DNA of 64,000 nucleotides from SM1-73 sp964588305. GTDB lineage: Bacteria > Zixibacteria > MSB-5A5 > SM1-73. Under the pieces are notes generated by a model. That model saw only the letters and a list, made by a program, of their open reading frames with translations. It was not told the DNA's origin and ran no database searches. This document shows positions 1 to 6,965 of this stretch, piece by piece. The position numbers were made by a program, and so were the translations under genes. The first letter of the stretch is position 1, and each line of letters begins with the position of its first letter. Location: positions 50,730 through 114,729 of the forward strand of contig CAZPOP010000009.1 in the NCBI GenBank assembly GCA_964588305.1, in the 5' to 3' direction.

Positions 1-707
1 AATTCTCTTTTGGCCTGAGAGGAAAGATAGAGAAATCCGGTTCCCAACGAGGATAAAAGCCACTTTTGCCCACCGCAGGCAAGGCAATCGATCTTGCACT
101 TGTTTACATCCAAATCCACCGAGCCGACTCCCTGAATGCCGTCCACCACAAAGAATATATCGTTCTCCTCGCATATCCTGCCGATGCTCTCCAGATCGTT
201 TCTGAATCCGTTGAAGTACTGGACAAAACTTATGGATAAGACCTTGGTGCTTTTATCGATGGCCCTCACAAAACCGTCGACGTCGAAACACTTGTTCTTA
301 CTGCGAATGAATTTGGTCTTGACTCCCTTTTGCCTGAGATTGGTCCAGGGATAGACGTTGGCGGGAAATTCCACGTCTGATAAGAGAATCTTATCTCCTC
401 TCTTCAAATCCAATCCCCAGGCTGCCACGTTCAGTCCATAAGAGGTATTGGGCACAAAGGCGATTTCCTCTGGTCGAGCCTTGATCATTTTTGCGATCAT
501 TTTTCTGATGTCTTCCAGTTTTTGGAAAGCCTCCCGGTCATCGTCTGTTACTTTTTTTAGTCTGAGACCCTGGTAATACTCTTGGGTCGCCTTCCAGCTC
601 ACCTCCGGCATAGGTCCAAAGCTGGCATGATTGAAGAACGTTATCTCTCTGGTGAACGGGAATTCTTTGCGATATCTTTCCGGATCAATGTTTGTTGATT
701 TGGTCAT
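1..707 (-). CDS. Aminotransferase class V / cysteine desulfurase-like protein (partial)
   Basis: The frame is open from the ATG at 705-707 to the window edge, giving about 235 N-terminal residues; the C-terminus lies outside. The start is preceded by AAAGGAC. The protein has the fold-type I PLP pattern: an N-terminal FFNHASFGPMP segment, SYGLNVAAWGL and a DGIQGVGSVDLD strand (the PLP-pyridine Asp region), followed by a GGQKWLLSSLGTGFLY stretch holding the likely Schiff-base Lys. The family includes cysteine desulfurases, isopenicillin-N epimerase-like enzymes and kynureninase-like proteins. The GxQKWL context is closer to the epimerase-like subgroup than to IscS/SufS, but the missing C-terminus prevents a firm substrate call. 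Confidence 0.8.
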   Translation of the reverse strand, partial: MTKSTNIDPERYRKEFPFTREITFFNHASFGPMPEVSWKATQEYYQGLRLKKVTDDDREAFQKLEDIRKMIAKMIKARPEEIAFVPNTSYGLNVAAWGLDLKRGDKILLSDVEFPANVYPWTNLRQKGVKTKFIRSKNKCFDVDGFVRAIDKSTKVLSISFVQYFNGFRNDLESIGRICEENDIFFVVDGIQGVGSVDLDVNKCKIDCLACGGQKWLLSSLGTGFLYLSSQAKRE

Positions 708-731
708 CTTGTGTCCTTTACTGATACATCG

Positions 732-768
732 GGAGCAGTTCGTGGCGCGAAACACGTTTCGCTGCTCC
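732..768. repeat. Inverted repeat between genes
   Basis: GGAGCAG (732-738) pairs with CTGCTCC (762-768), with an internal CGAAAC/TTTCG-type mini-hairpin. It lies between the end of the membrane-protein gene at 794 and the start of the aminotransferase gene. It could attenuate or terminate minus-strand transcription, but there is no clear T tract. Confidence 0.4.
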
Positions 769-793
769 GGATAATTCTTCCTCAAAGTTTCCT

Positions 794-1213
794 CTAAAAT
801 CTGTACACTGCTCCTATTACACCGAAAACCACCAGATTTTTCAGAAGTTGCCAGAACAGGTGAACAACAATGAAATTTACAGGCAGCTTGATACTCTGAG
901 GAATTATTAGCGTCTGAGGCACGCTTCCCACAAAGAAAATCAAAATTCCAAAAAATGCACCCGCTTTCATTCCGGAAAATGGCAAGAACGGCAGGATCAA
1001 GGCAAAAAAGAAGGCGGGCAGGGCGATCTCCAGAAGCTCTGCCAGCACAACGCTATCAAAGCTCCATCTTGATCTAAGGCTGTCTTCAACCATGCCAGAG
1101 TCAATTCCCTCGAAAGGCTTCAGATACTTCTCGGTTAACCCGGTGAGGAATCTCAGAATCTGAAATGGGACGCTGGCGATCAGTATGGCAATGAGCAAGT
1201 TTACTAGATTCAT
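794..1213 (-). CDS. Hypothetical membrane protein
   Basis: A 139-aa protein with an N-terminal hydrophobic segment (residues about 4-25), a polar stretch at about 28-55, and three further hydrophobic segments (about 58-80, 84-105 and 112-138). Overall this suggests a four-helix integral membrane protein. A proline/phenylalanine-rich LPFLPFSG loop separates helices two and three. I recognise no family. It sits between an NAD-dependent epimerase and an aminotransferase on the same strand, possibly co-transcribed, but this gives no clear functional clue. Confidence 0.6.
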   Translation of the reverse strand: MNLVNLLIAILIASVPFQILRFLTGLTEKYLKPFEGIDSGMVEDSLRSRWSFDSVVLAELLEIALPAFFFALILPFLPFSGMKAGAFFGILIFFVGSVPQTLIIPQSIKLPVNFIVVHLFWQLLKNLVVFGVIGAVYRF

Positions 1214-1292
1214 AGGAGTTCGAAATTGGGTTCTGGACTAATCATCCCCTGCTTTTACCCGATAAATCGGTCAACTACGAAGCCAGGTTTTA

Positions 1293-2306
1293 TCAGAGCC
1301 AGCCTCTCTCTTTGTACCATTGGACTGTCTTTTTTGCACCTTCCTCCAGCGTGTGTTGCGGGGAAAAGCTCAATTCCCTTTTGGCTCTGGAAACGTCACA
1401 CAGCCAGTATCTCTGGGTTAGCTCCCTGACCTTTTGCACATTGAACACAGCCGGCTTTCCCAATAGCCTGAACATGTTTTCCGAGAAAAAAGCGATTGTA
1501 TACAGAATCGACTTGGGAATTCTTATGGTAATGGTCCTTTTATTCAGAATCTTGGCTATAATCTGGAAGGCTTCTCTCCAGGAATAACTCTTGTCATCCG
1601 CAACAAAATAAGTCCGTCCAACTGCCCTTGGGTTTTCCGCTGCCAAGATTATCCCGTCTGCAAGATCGCCAACGTAGCACATACTCATGTAGCTTTCCCC
1701 TCTTCCGAACAGGGTCTTCAACCCCTTATTGGCAACCTTGAAGAAGCCCAAAATATCCGAATCTCTGGGACCGTAGACAGCGGGAGGGCGGATGATGGTC
1801 ACCGGCACTTCGGACGAGTGCCCTAAAACGATTTTTTCTCCTTCCAATTTGCTTCTTCCATAATCGGTTATGGGATTACAGGGGGCAGTCTCGTCCAAAG
1901 GTTTTCCATCTTTCCCCGGTCCCACTGCCGCCTGGCTGCTTACGTAAACGAATCTTTTCATCTGGGGATTATCGTGGATACAGACTTCGATCAGATTCTT
2001 TGTCCCCTGGTAGTTTGCCTTGAGATATTCCTCCCTGTTTTTAGCTTTGGTAAGGCCGGCAAGGTGAAGGACGTAGTCAACCTCCGTCAGAACATCCTTC
2101 AGGGATTCCTTCTGGCTTATGTCAGCATAGAGATATTTAACCTTAAGTCCGGAGAGCCATCTTAAGTTACTTGTTTTCCTGACCAAACAAGTCACCTGAT
2201 AGCCTCTGGAAAGGAGTCCTTCCACCAGGTGGCTTCCCACGAAACCATTTGCCCCGGTGACCAATGCTGTTAACTCTCTTTCATTCTCGGCGGCTGGTTT
2301 ATCCAT
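1293..2306 (-). CDS. NAD(P)-dependent epimerase/dehydratase (extended SDR)
   Basis: 337 aa with the ATG at 2304-2306, chosen because GAAGGAAG lies just upstream and because the Rossmann motif follows at once; an upstream in-frame start at 2456 would add 50 unrelated residues. Visible motifs are the glycine-rich TGANGFVGSHL, the acidic strand YLYADIS, YVSSQAAVGPG, and the catalytic YGRSK (YxxxK) followed by LEGEK. Extended SDRs of this type act on nucleotide sugars or 3-beta-hydroxysteroid-like substrates. The IIRPPAVYGPRDSDIL segment is typical of sugar epimerases and hopanoid-associated SDRs. The exact substrate cannot be read from sequence. It is cytosolic, with no signal peptide. Confidence 0.85.
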   Translation of the reverse strand: MDKPAAENERELTALVTGANGFVGSHLVEGLLSRGYQVTCLVRKTSNLRWLSGLKVKYLYADISQKESLKDVLTEVDYVLHLAGLTKAKNREEYLKANYQGTKNLIEVCIHDNPQMKRFVYVSSQAAVGPGKDGKPLDETAPCNPITDYGRSKLEGEKIVLGHSSEVPVTIIRPPAVYGPRDSDILGFFKVANKGLKTLFGRGESYMSMCYVGDLADGIILAAENPRAVGRTYFVADDKSYSWREAFQIIAKILNKRTITIRIPKSILYTIAFFSENMFRLLGKPAVFNVQKVRELTQRYWLCDVSRAKRELSFSPQHTLEEGAKKTVQWYKERGWL

Positions 2307-2420
2307 CCAAGATTCTTCCTTCGAATTTCCTGGAATATAATTGAATTGGGGGCTTATATCAATTTTAATTTGTGATAGCCAGCACGTTTTTAAATGCTTC
2401 CTTTTGAGCGCAAAAAAGAA

Positions 2421-2449
2421 TTGACTTGGAGGAGTTGATCTTATATATT
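2421..2449 (+). promoter_or_regulatory. Sigma-70-type promoter for the lipoprotein gene
   Basis: TTGACT (2421-2426), 17-nt spacer, TATATT (2444-2449), about 45 nt upstream of the ATG at 2495. The lipoprotein gene then has AAGGAGGT as ribosome binding site. Confidence 0.6.
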
Positions 2450-2494
2450 CAGGCAAAAGAAAAGGTTATTCAAAAATAACACAAGGAGGTACTC

Positions 2495-3385
2495 ATGAAA
2501 CGGGCGTTTTTGTTGGTTTTGGTCGTTTTTCTGTTTCTTGGTGTCCAGGGATGTGAGAAAACGACCACGGAGACGAAGACCGTGCCGGCTGAGACCCTAT
2601 CCCCACCTCTCGGCCTGAGGAGCATAACGGGAGACAGAGAGATCACCCTGCTCTGGTATACCAGCAACTATGAGAGTGACTTGAGTGGTTATGAGATTTA
2701 CATGGTGGACAGCCTCTATTCAGAGGGGACGGCTTTGGAAGAAGTCCCATCCGAGTTTGACCGGGTTGCCACTTATCCCAAGAGCAGTCCCTGCAACACG
2801 ATTCAATCCAGAACTATCTCTAATCTGACCAACGGTACCACCTATTCCTTCCTGGTGGTTGCTGCCAAGGACGACTGGAGCAAACTAAGTGAGCCATCCA
2901 ATATTATCAACGATACCCCCCGGCCGGAGACGATACTAAGCGAGTACGATACCATCTGGGCTTCTGCCGTCTATAAGAATAAGTCCGGATACGAACTGTC
3001 TGACTTCAGTGTGACTGACATGACCGACATTGACACCTCGGATTATCACACCGACGACGGAGAGGGAGACTTCATCTGTGAGAAAATCAATTTCGCGGGG
3101 GGAGTGGAGTACCGCCTCTGGTTTGCCGGAACCAACAACGGGGGGGTGATGGATCTGGGATACATGCAGGATTGGGATGACGCGGACGTTGCTGCCGATA
3201 CGGGTTATGCTCAAACCGGTTACTCTCTGACCGCCATCCCCGGACACGTATACGCCGTCAAAACCGGGAATAATCATTATGGCAAAGTACAGGTGATAGA
3301 GCTTGACGTGGGCGCTGGCTGGGTCTCACTCAAAGCCTGCTATCAGACCAAGGAAGGAGAGAGGCAGTATAAGATCAGACCTTAG
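2495..3385 (+). CDS. Secreted lipoprotein with fibronectin type III-like domain
   Basis: 296 aa. The start follows AAGGAGGT. The N-terminus is a lipoprotein signal (MKRAFLLVLVVFLFLGVQGC) with the lipobox cysteine at residue 20. A Thr/Glu-rich linker leads to a fibronectin type III-like domain (about residues 33-125: PPLGLRSITGDREITLLWY, YEIYM, ISNLTNGTTYSFLVVAAKD). The C-terminal half (about 150-296) contains WFAGTNNGGVMDLGYMQDWDD and GHVYAVKTGNNHYGKVQV, which reads as a beta-rich domain with no family I can name. It is predicted to be anchored to the outer or inner membrane and exposed to the periplasm or surface. The substrate is unknown. Confidence 0.75.
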   Translation: MKRAFLLVLVVFLFLGVQGCEKTTTETKTVPAETLSPPLGLRSITGDREITLLWYTSNYESDLSGYEIYMVDSLYSEGTALEEVPSEFDRVATYPKSSPCNTIQSRTISNLTNGTTYSFLVVAAKDDWSKLSEPSNIINDTPRPETILSEYDTIWASAVYKNKSGYELSDFSVTDMTDIDTSDYHTDDGEGDFICEKINFAGGVEYRLWFAGTNNGGVMDLGYMQDWDDADVAADTGYAQTGYSLTAIPGHVYAVKTGNNHYGKVQVIELDVGAGWVSLKACYQTKEGERQYKIRP

Positions 3386-3429
3386 AAACACCTGCTGAAA
3401 GAATGAGTGTCATGTAAAAGTCCGAAGTC

Positions 3430-3456
3430 AAAGGCCAAGCAATCTGCTTGGCCTTT
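3430..3456 (+). terminator. Hairpin downstream of the lipoprotein gene
   Basis: Perfect 12-bp stem AAAGGCCAAGCA (3430-3441) / TGCTTGGCCTTT (3445-3456) with an ATC loop, 45 nt after the stop codon. The T run is short, so it may be a weak intrinsic terminator or a stabilising 3' hairpin. Confidence 0.65.
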
Positions 3457-3459
3457 GTC

Positions 3460-3790
3460 CGTTGGTCTTTTCAATCATCGCGCGGCCATTGCCCGGTTTG
3501 CGAAGGCCACGAGCCGCGGTCGAAAAACAGAAAAATCGTCCCGAGTTGCCCTTCGACTGCGCGGAAGGCCTCCCCGAATGAGGACCCCTGCTGGAAGAGG
3601 TCCCTGTAATCTTCCATGATGAGGATTCCCGCAATGCTTGCCACCTTTCCCTCGATAATCTGAGAAAGAAAGCCCCCATGCTGCGCAAAGAAAGAGGCCG
3701 AATCTGCACTTGATTTTAGGGGGCATCGGGGAACTGTACCCTTTTGAGACAGGTCTTTGCTTAGCCGTGTCGCAGCTTAACTCCTAAGCA
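3460..3790 (-). pseudogene. Possible gene remnant in a 600-bp gap
   Basis: The gap 3386-4002 holds no convincing intact gene. On the minus strand one frame from about 3774 to 3475 lacks stops and reads like protein (SADSASFFAQHGGFLSQ, IEGKVASIAGILIMEDYRD, FLFFDRGSWPSQTGQWP), but it has no good start or ribosome binding site and begins after a stop. This suggests a decayed or truncated coding fragment; it may also be chance. Confidence 0.25.
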
Positions 3791-3912
3791 AAAACACGGT
3801 CGCTGCGTTATCAAGCTCATCCTTTTGTGCGTATCATAATAGATCGGTAGGGTGCTGTTTGAGGAACGCGCAGAAACTTGCCCTGATTGCCCGACTTTGT
3901 GAAAAAAATAAC

Positions 3913-3940
3913 TTGACTTCGGAGTATGGGGATGTATCTT
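3913..3940 (+). promoter_or_regulatory. Sigma-70-type promoter for the kor-hdr cluster
   Basis: TTGACT (3913-3918), 16-nt spacer, TATCTT (3935-3940), 62 nt upstream of the korD ATG. It is the best promoter-like site before the large plus-strand cluster. The same -10 hexamer TATCTT at the same spacing recurs at 60104. Confidence 0.55.
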
Positions 3941-4002
3941 ATTTTGTTTAGGTTGTTTGATTTGAAAGCTATTGCGATGAGAAACTTTTGGAGGTAAAGA
4001 AT

Positions 4003-4305
4003 ATGTCACCGGGATCTGATGGAAAATTCTGGCGAAGGCCTCTGGATTATGATAAGTTAGAGATCCCCCAGGGGGAGATACACATCATAAAGGAGAGGTG
4101 TAAAGGCTGCGGCTTCTGCGTGGAGTATTGTCCCAAGGACGTGCTGGAACTCTCCGCTGAGTTTAACACCAAAGGATATCATCCTCCCCAGGTAGCCAAG
4201 GAGAACACCTGCGTTCACTGCGGTCTTTGTGAGATGATCTGTCCTGAATTCGCTATTTTCGTTACGGAGAAGCCAAAAGAGGAGGTAAAGAAAGTTGAAA
4301 GCTGA
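4003..4305 (+). CDS. korD: 2-oxoglutarate:ferredoxin oxidoreductase, delta (ferredoxin) subunit
   Basis: 100 aa with two [4Fe-4S] motifs: C33xxC36xxC39xxxC43P and C70xxC73xxC76xxxC80P. The ATG at 4003 is preceded by GGAGG; an in-frame TTG at 3988 lies upstream of that site and is rejected. The protein is the electron-exit ferredoxin of a four-subunit 2-oxoacid:ferredoxin oxidoreductase. It passes electrons from the TPP-containing beta subunit to soluble ferredoxin. It is the first gene of the korDABC set and overlaps korA by 11 nt, indicating translational coupling. The 30-residue N-terminal extension before the first cluster is usual for KorD/OorD. Confidence 0.88.
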   Translation: MSPGSDGKFWRRPLDYDKLEIPQGEIHIIKERCKGCGFCVEYCPKDVLELSAEFNTKGYHPPQVAKENTCVHCGLCEMICPEFAIFVTEKPKEEVKKVES

Positions 4306-5452
4306 TCCCAAAGGAGTTTTGACCGGGGAACATTATCTGGATGGGGACCACGCCTGTGCTGAGGGAGCTCTTGCGGCTGGCTGTCGTTTTCTGGCGGGTT
4401 ATCCCATAACTCCCTCTACCGAGATGGCGGAGAGGATTTCCGAACGCTTCCCCGAGGTGGGAGGCATTTTTATTCAGATGGAAGACGAGTTGGGTTCCAT
4501 GGCGGCTGTGGTTGGGGCCGCCTGGGGCGGAGCCAAATCCATGACCGTAACCTCCGGTCCTGGATTTTCTTTGATGATGGAGAATATCGGACTGGCGGCA
4601 ATGATGGAGATACCCTGTGTGATTGTGAACGTTCAAAGAGGAGGTCCTTCGACCGGACTGCCGACCCTGCCCGGACAAGCGGACATGATGCAAGCCCGCT
4701 GGGGCTCTCATGGAGATTACGAAATCATCGCACTGTCCCCCAACTCTCCGCAGGAGTGCTTTGAAGTGGTTATAGAAGCGGCCAACCTTTCCGAAAAATA
4801 CCGGGTTCCGGTCTTGGTGATGACCGATGAATGCGTAGGACACATGACCGAAAAAGTGGTGATCCCAAAAGCCGATGAAATAGAGATTTATCCCCGTCGA
4901 TACACCAAACTATCCCCAGGGGAATATCTGCCCTTTAAGGCGGGAGAGGACTTGATCCCGGACATGGTCAAAGCCGGGGATGGCTACAAAATCCATATCA
5001 CCGGTTTGACCCACGACGAGAAGGGGTATCCGGTGATGAGTTGGGAGGCACAGGAGAAGCTGGTGAGAAGGTTGGTGGAAAAGATAAGGCTGCATGCGGA
5101 TGAAATAGTGCACACCGAGGAGAGCGATTTAGAGGATGCCGAGGTGGTGGTACTATCTTACGGCATAAGCTCTCGCGTGGCCATTCCGGCCATCCAGAAA
5201 GCGAAAAAAGAGGGAATAAAGGTGGGGCAATTAAGATTGATCATCGTCTGGCCCTTCCCGGAGAAAAAGATAAGGGAGTTAGCCAAGAGGGTAAAAGCAT
5301 TTGTGGTCCCTGAGATAAATTATGGCCAGATGGTATTGGAGGTGGAAAGATGCGCCGCAGGCAAAGCAAAAGCGATCTTGGTTCCTCACGGGGGAGGTTG
5401 GGTGCATGATCCTGAGGACATTTATAAGGCTATAAAGGAGGGAGTAAAATGA
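4295..5452 (+). CDS. korA: 2-oxoglutarate:ferredoxin oxidoreductase, alpha subunit
   Basis: 385 aa with a TTG start at 4295, supported by GGAGG at 4281-4285 (9-nt spacing). The sequence follows the KorA pattern closely: EGALAAGCRFLAGYPITPST, FIQMEDELGSMAAVVGA, TSGPGFSLMMENIG, NVQRGGPSTGLPT and QARWGSHGDYEIIALSP. These residues form the pyrimidine-binding half of the TPP site and the ferredoxin-oxidoreductase core. The enzyme interconverts 2-oxoglutarate plus CoA with succinyl-CoA, CO2 and reduced ferredoxin, in either direction. The end overlaps korB by ATGA. The 2-oxoglutarate specificity is inferred from family resemblance. Confidence 0.9.
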   Translation: MKADPKGVLTGEHYLDGDHACAEGALAAGCRFLAGYPITPSTEMAERISERFPEVGGIFIQMEDELGSMAAVVGAAWGGAKSMTVTSGPGFSLMMENIGLAAMMEIPCVIVNVQRGGPSTGLPTLPGQADMMQARWGSHGDYEIIALSPNSPQECFEVVIEAANLSEKYRVPVLVMTDECVGHMTEKVVIPKADEIEIYPRRYTKLSPGEYLPFKAGEDLIPDMVKAGDGYKIHITGLTHDEKGYPVMSWEAQEKLVRRLVEKIRLHADEIVHTEESDLEDAEVVVLSYGISSRVAIPAIQKAKKEGIKVGQLRLIIVWPFPEKKIRELAKRVKAFVVPEINYGQMVLEVERCAAGKAKAILVPHGGGWVHDPEDIYKAIKEGVK

Positions 5453-6327
5453 AAGTGGTTGAGGCAGTTGAAGTAGCAGAACATCCCATGGAGTCGTTGT
5501 TGCGGATGGATCGCATTCCGCACATCTGGTGTCCCACCTGCGGGATAGGAACTACAGTGACCTCCTTTGCTGACGCCCTGGAAAGAACCGACATCCCTTT
5601 AGAGAAAATCTGTGTGGTGTCAGGCATCGGGTGCACCGGAAGGGTAGCGGGATACATAAAATTGGATTCATTCCACTCCACTCACGGTAGAGCACTTCCT
5701 TTCGCCACTGGGTTGAAGCTGTCGAATCCGGAGTTGAAGGTGGTGGTTTTCTCAGGCGACGGAGACATTGCAGGCATCGGAGGTAATCATTTTATCCACG
5801 CCGCACGGAGGAACATGGACATGGTGGTGATATGCGTGAACAACTTCATTTATGCCATGACCGGAGGGCAGGTGGCGGCTACCACTCCTTTGACCGCTAA
5901 TACTTCGACCTCTCCTTATGGGAACTTCGAGCAGCCTTTCAATCTGCCTCATCTGGCTGCTTCCTGTGGAGCAGTTTACGTGGCTCGCTGGACCGCCCTG
6001 CATGTGCGAAGGTTAGCCAAATCCATAGGCGAAGCCTTAAATAAAAAAGGATTTTCCTTCATTGAGATAATCTGTCCCTGTTCGACCATCTACGCTCGAA
6101 GGAATAAGTTGGGAGATGGTTTAAGTTTGATGCAATTCTATCATGACAACAGCGTGATCAAACATGGGGCCGACACTGAGGAATTGGCCATAGAGTTTCA
6201 AAAAAAGATCATTGTGGGAAAATTCATCGACCGGGAGAGACCCACATTCCTGCAATCCTATAATAGATGGATGAAGCAAGTGCTGAAAGACAAGTTTGTG
6301 CCATACGGAGGTGGTCATGCTGACTGA
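5449..6327 (+). CDS. korB: 2-oxoglutarate:ferredoxin oxidoreductase, beta (TPP-binding) subunit
   Basis: 292 aa, with the ATG overlapping the korA stop (ATGA). An N-terminal WCPTCGIGTTVTSFADAL segment holds two of the cluster cysteines. The TPP-binding motif is GDGDIAGIGGNHFIHAARRN followed by NNFIYAMTGGQ (the GDG...NN signature). PLTANTSTSPYGN and IEIICPCSTIYARRN are typical of the KorB/OorB group. The protein binds TPP and one [4Fe-4S] cluster and carries the catalytic centre. It is cytosolic and acts as a partner of KorA, KorC and KorD. Confidence 0.9.
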   Translation: MKVVEAVEVAEHPMESLLRMDRIPHIWCPTCGIGTTVTSFADALERTDIPLEKICVVSGIGCTGRVAGYIKLDSFHSTHGRALPFATGLKLSNPELKVVVFSGDGDIAGIGGNHFIHAARRNMDMVVICVNNFIYAMTGGQVAATTPLTANTSTSPYGNFEQPFNLPHLAASCGAVYVARWTALHVRRLAKSIGEALNKKGFSFIEIICPCSTIYARRNKLGDGLSLMQFYHDNSVIKHGADTEELAIEFQKKIIVGKFIDRERPTFLQSYNRWMKQVLKDKFVPYGGGHAD

Positions 6328-6868
6328 GATCCGATTAACAGGATTTGGGGGACAGGGGATGATTCGTTTTGGCTATCTGTTGGGCAAGGCTGCTTCGATT
6401 TTTGACGGAAAGCACGCCACCATGACCCAAAGCTTCGGGCCCGAAGCCCGCGGATCGGCTTGCAGCTCTCAAGTGGTGATATCGGGTGATAGAGTGCTCT
6501 ATCCTTACGTCACCACCCCTCACATCATGGTGGCCATGTCGCAGGAAGGCTACGCCAAGCACGCACAAAATATAGCTGATCAGGGAACCTTACTGGTGGA
6601 CGAGGATCTAGTGAAGCCGGACAAAACCAAGAAGGGGATCAAACTCTTCGCCATACCCTCCACCCGCTTTGCAGAGGAGATGAAGACAAGAATCGCTGCC
6701 AACGTGGTGATGTTTGGCTTCTTCACCGCAGTCACCGGACTTATCAGTGAGGAGTCAGCCAAGAAGGCTATAAAGGATTCCTTTAAAGAGAAGATAATCG
6801 ACATCAACATGAGAGCTTTCGACAAGGGATACCAATACGGAAAGGAGCTTCTGAGTAAGGCAGGTTAG
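6317..6868 (+). CDS. korC: 2-oxoglutarate:ferredoxin oxidoreductase, gamma subunit
   Basis: 183 aa. The ATG at 6317 is chosen because GGAGG lies five bases upstream; an in-frame ATG at 6296 has no such site and extends deeper into korB. The fold is recognisable by RLTGFGGQGMIRFGYLLGKAA, TQSFGPEARGSACSSQVVIS and AANVVMFGFFTAVTGLIS. The gamma domain contributes to CoA binding and interface formation in this enzyme family. It completes the korDABC operon. The gap to hdrA is a short heptad-periodic spacer, so hdrA may be co-transcribed. Confidence 0.88.
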   Translation: MLTEIRLTGFGGQGMIRFGYLLGKAASIFDGKHATMTQSFGPEARGSACSSQVVISGDRVLYPYVTTPHIMVAMSQEGYAKHAQNIADQGTLLVDEDLVKPDKTKKGIKLFAIPSTRFAEEMKTRIAANVVMFGFFTAVTGLISEESAKKAIKDSFKEKIIDINMRAFDKGYQYGKELLSKAG

Positions 6869-6954
6869 AGTTGAGAGTTAAGAGTTTGAAGTTCAAGATT
6901 CAAAATTCAAAACTATTGCTCCAGACTCTTGACTTTGAACTCTAAACTGTTTTT
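6864..6954. repeat. Heptad-periodic intergenic array (13 x 7 nt)
   Basis: From the korC stop to the hdrA ribosome site the DNA parses into 13 consecutive 7-mers with a shared consensus (GTTAGAG, TTGAGAG, TTAAGAG, TTTGAAG, then TTCAAAA twice, TCTTGAC, TTTGAAC, TCTAAAC and others). It has the look of the short tandem heptamer repeats known in cyanobacteria. The two halves are partly complementary, so the transcript could fold back. Confidence 0.6.
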
Positions 6955-6965
6955 GGGAGGTTAGG

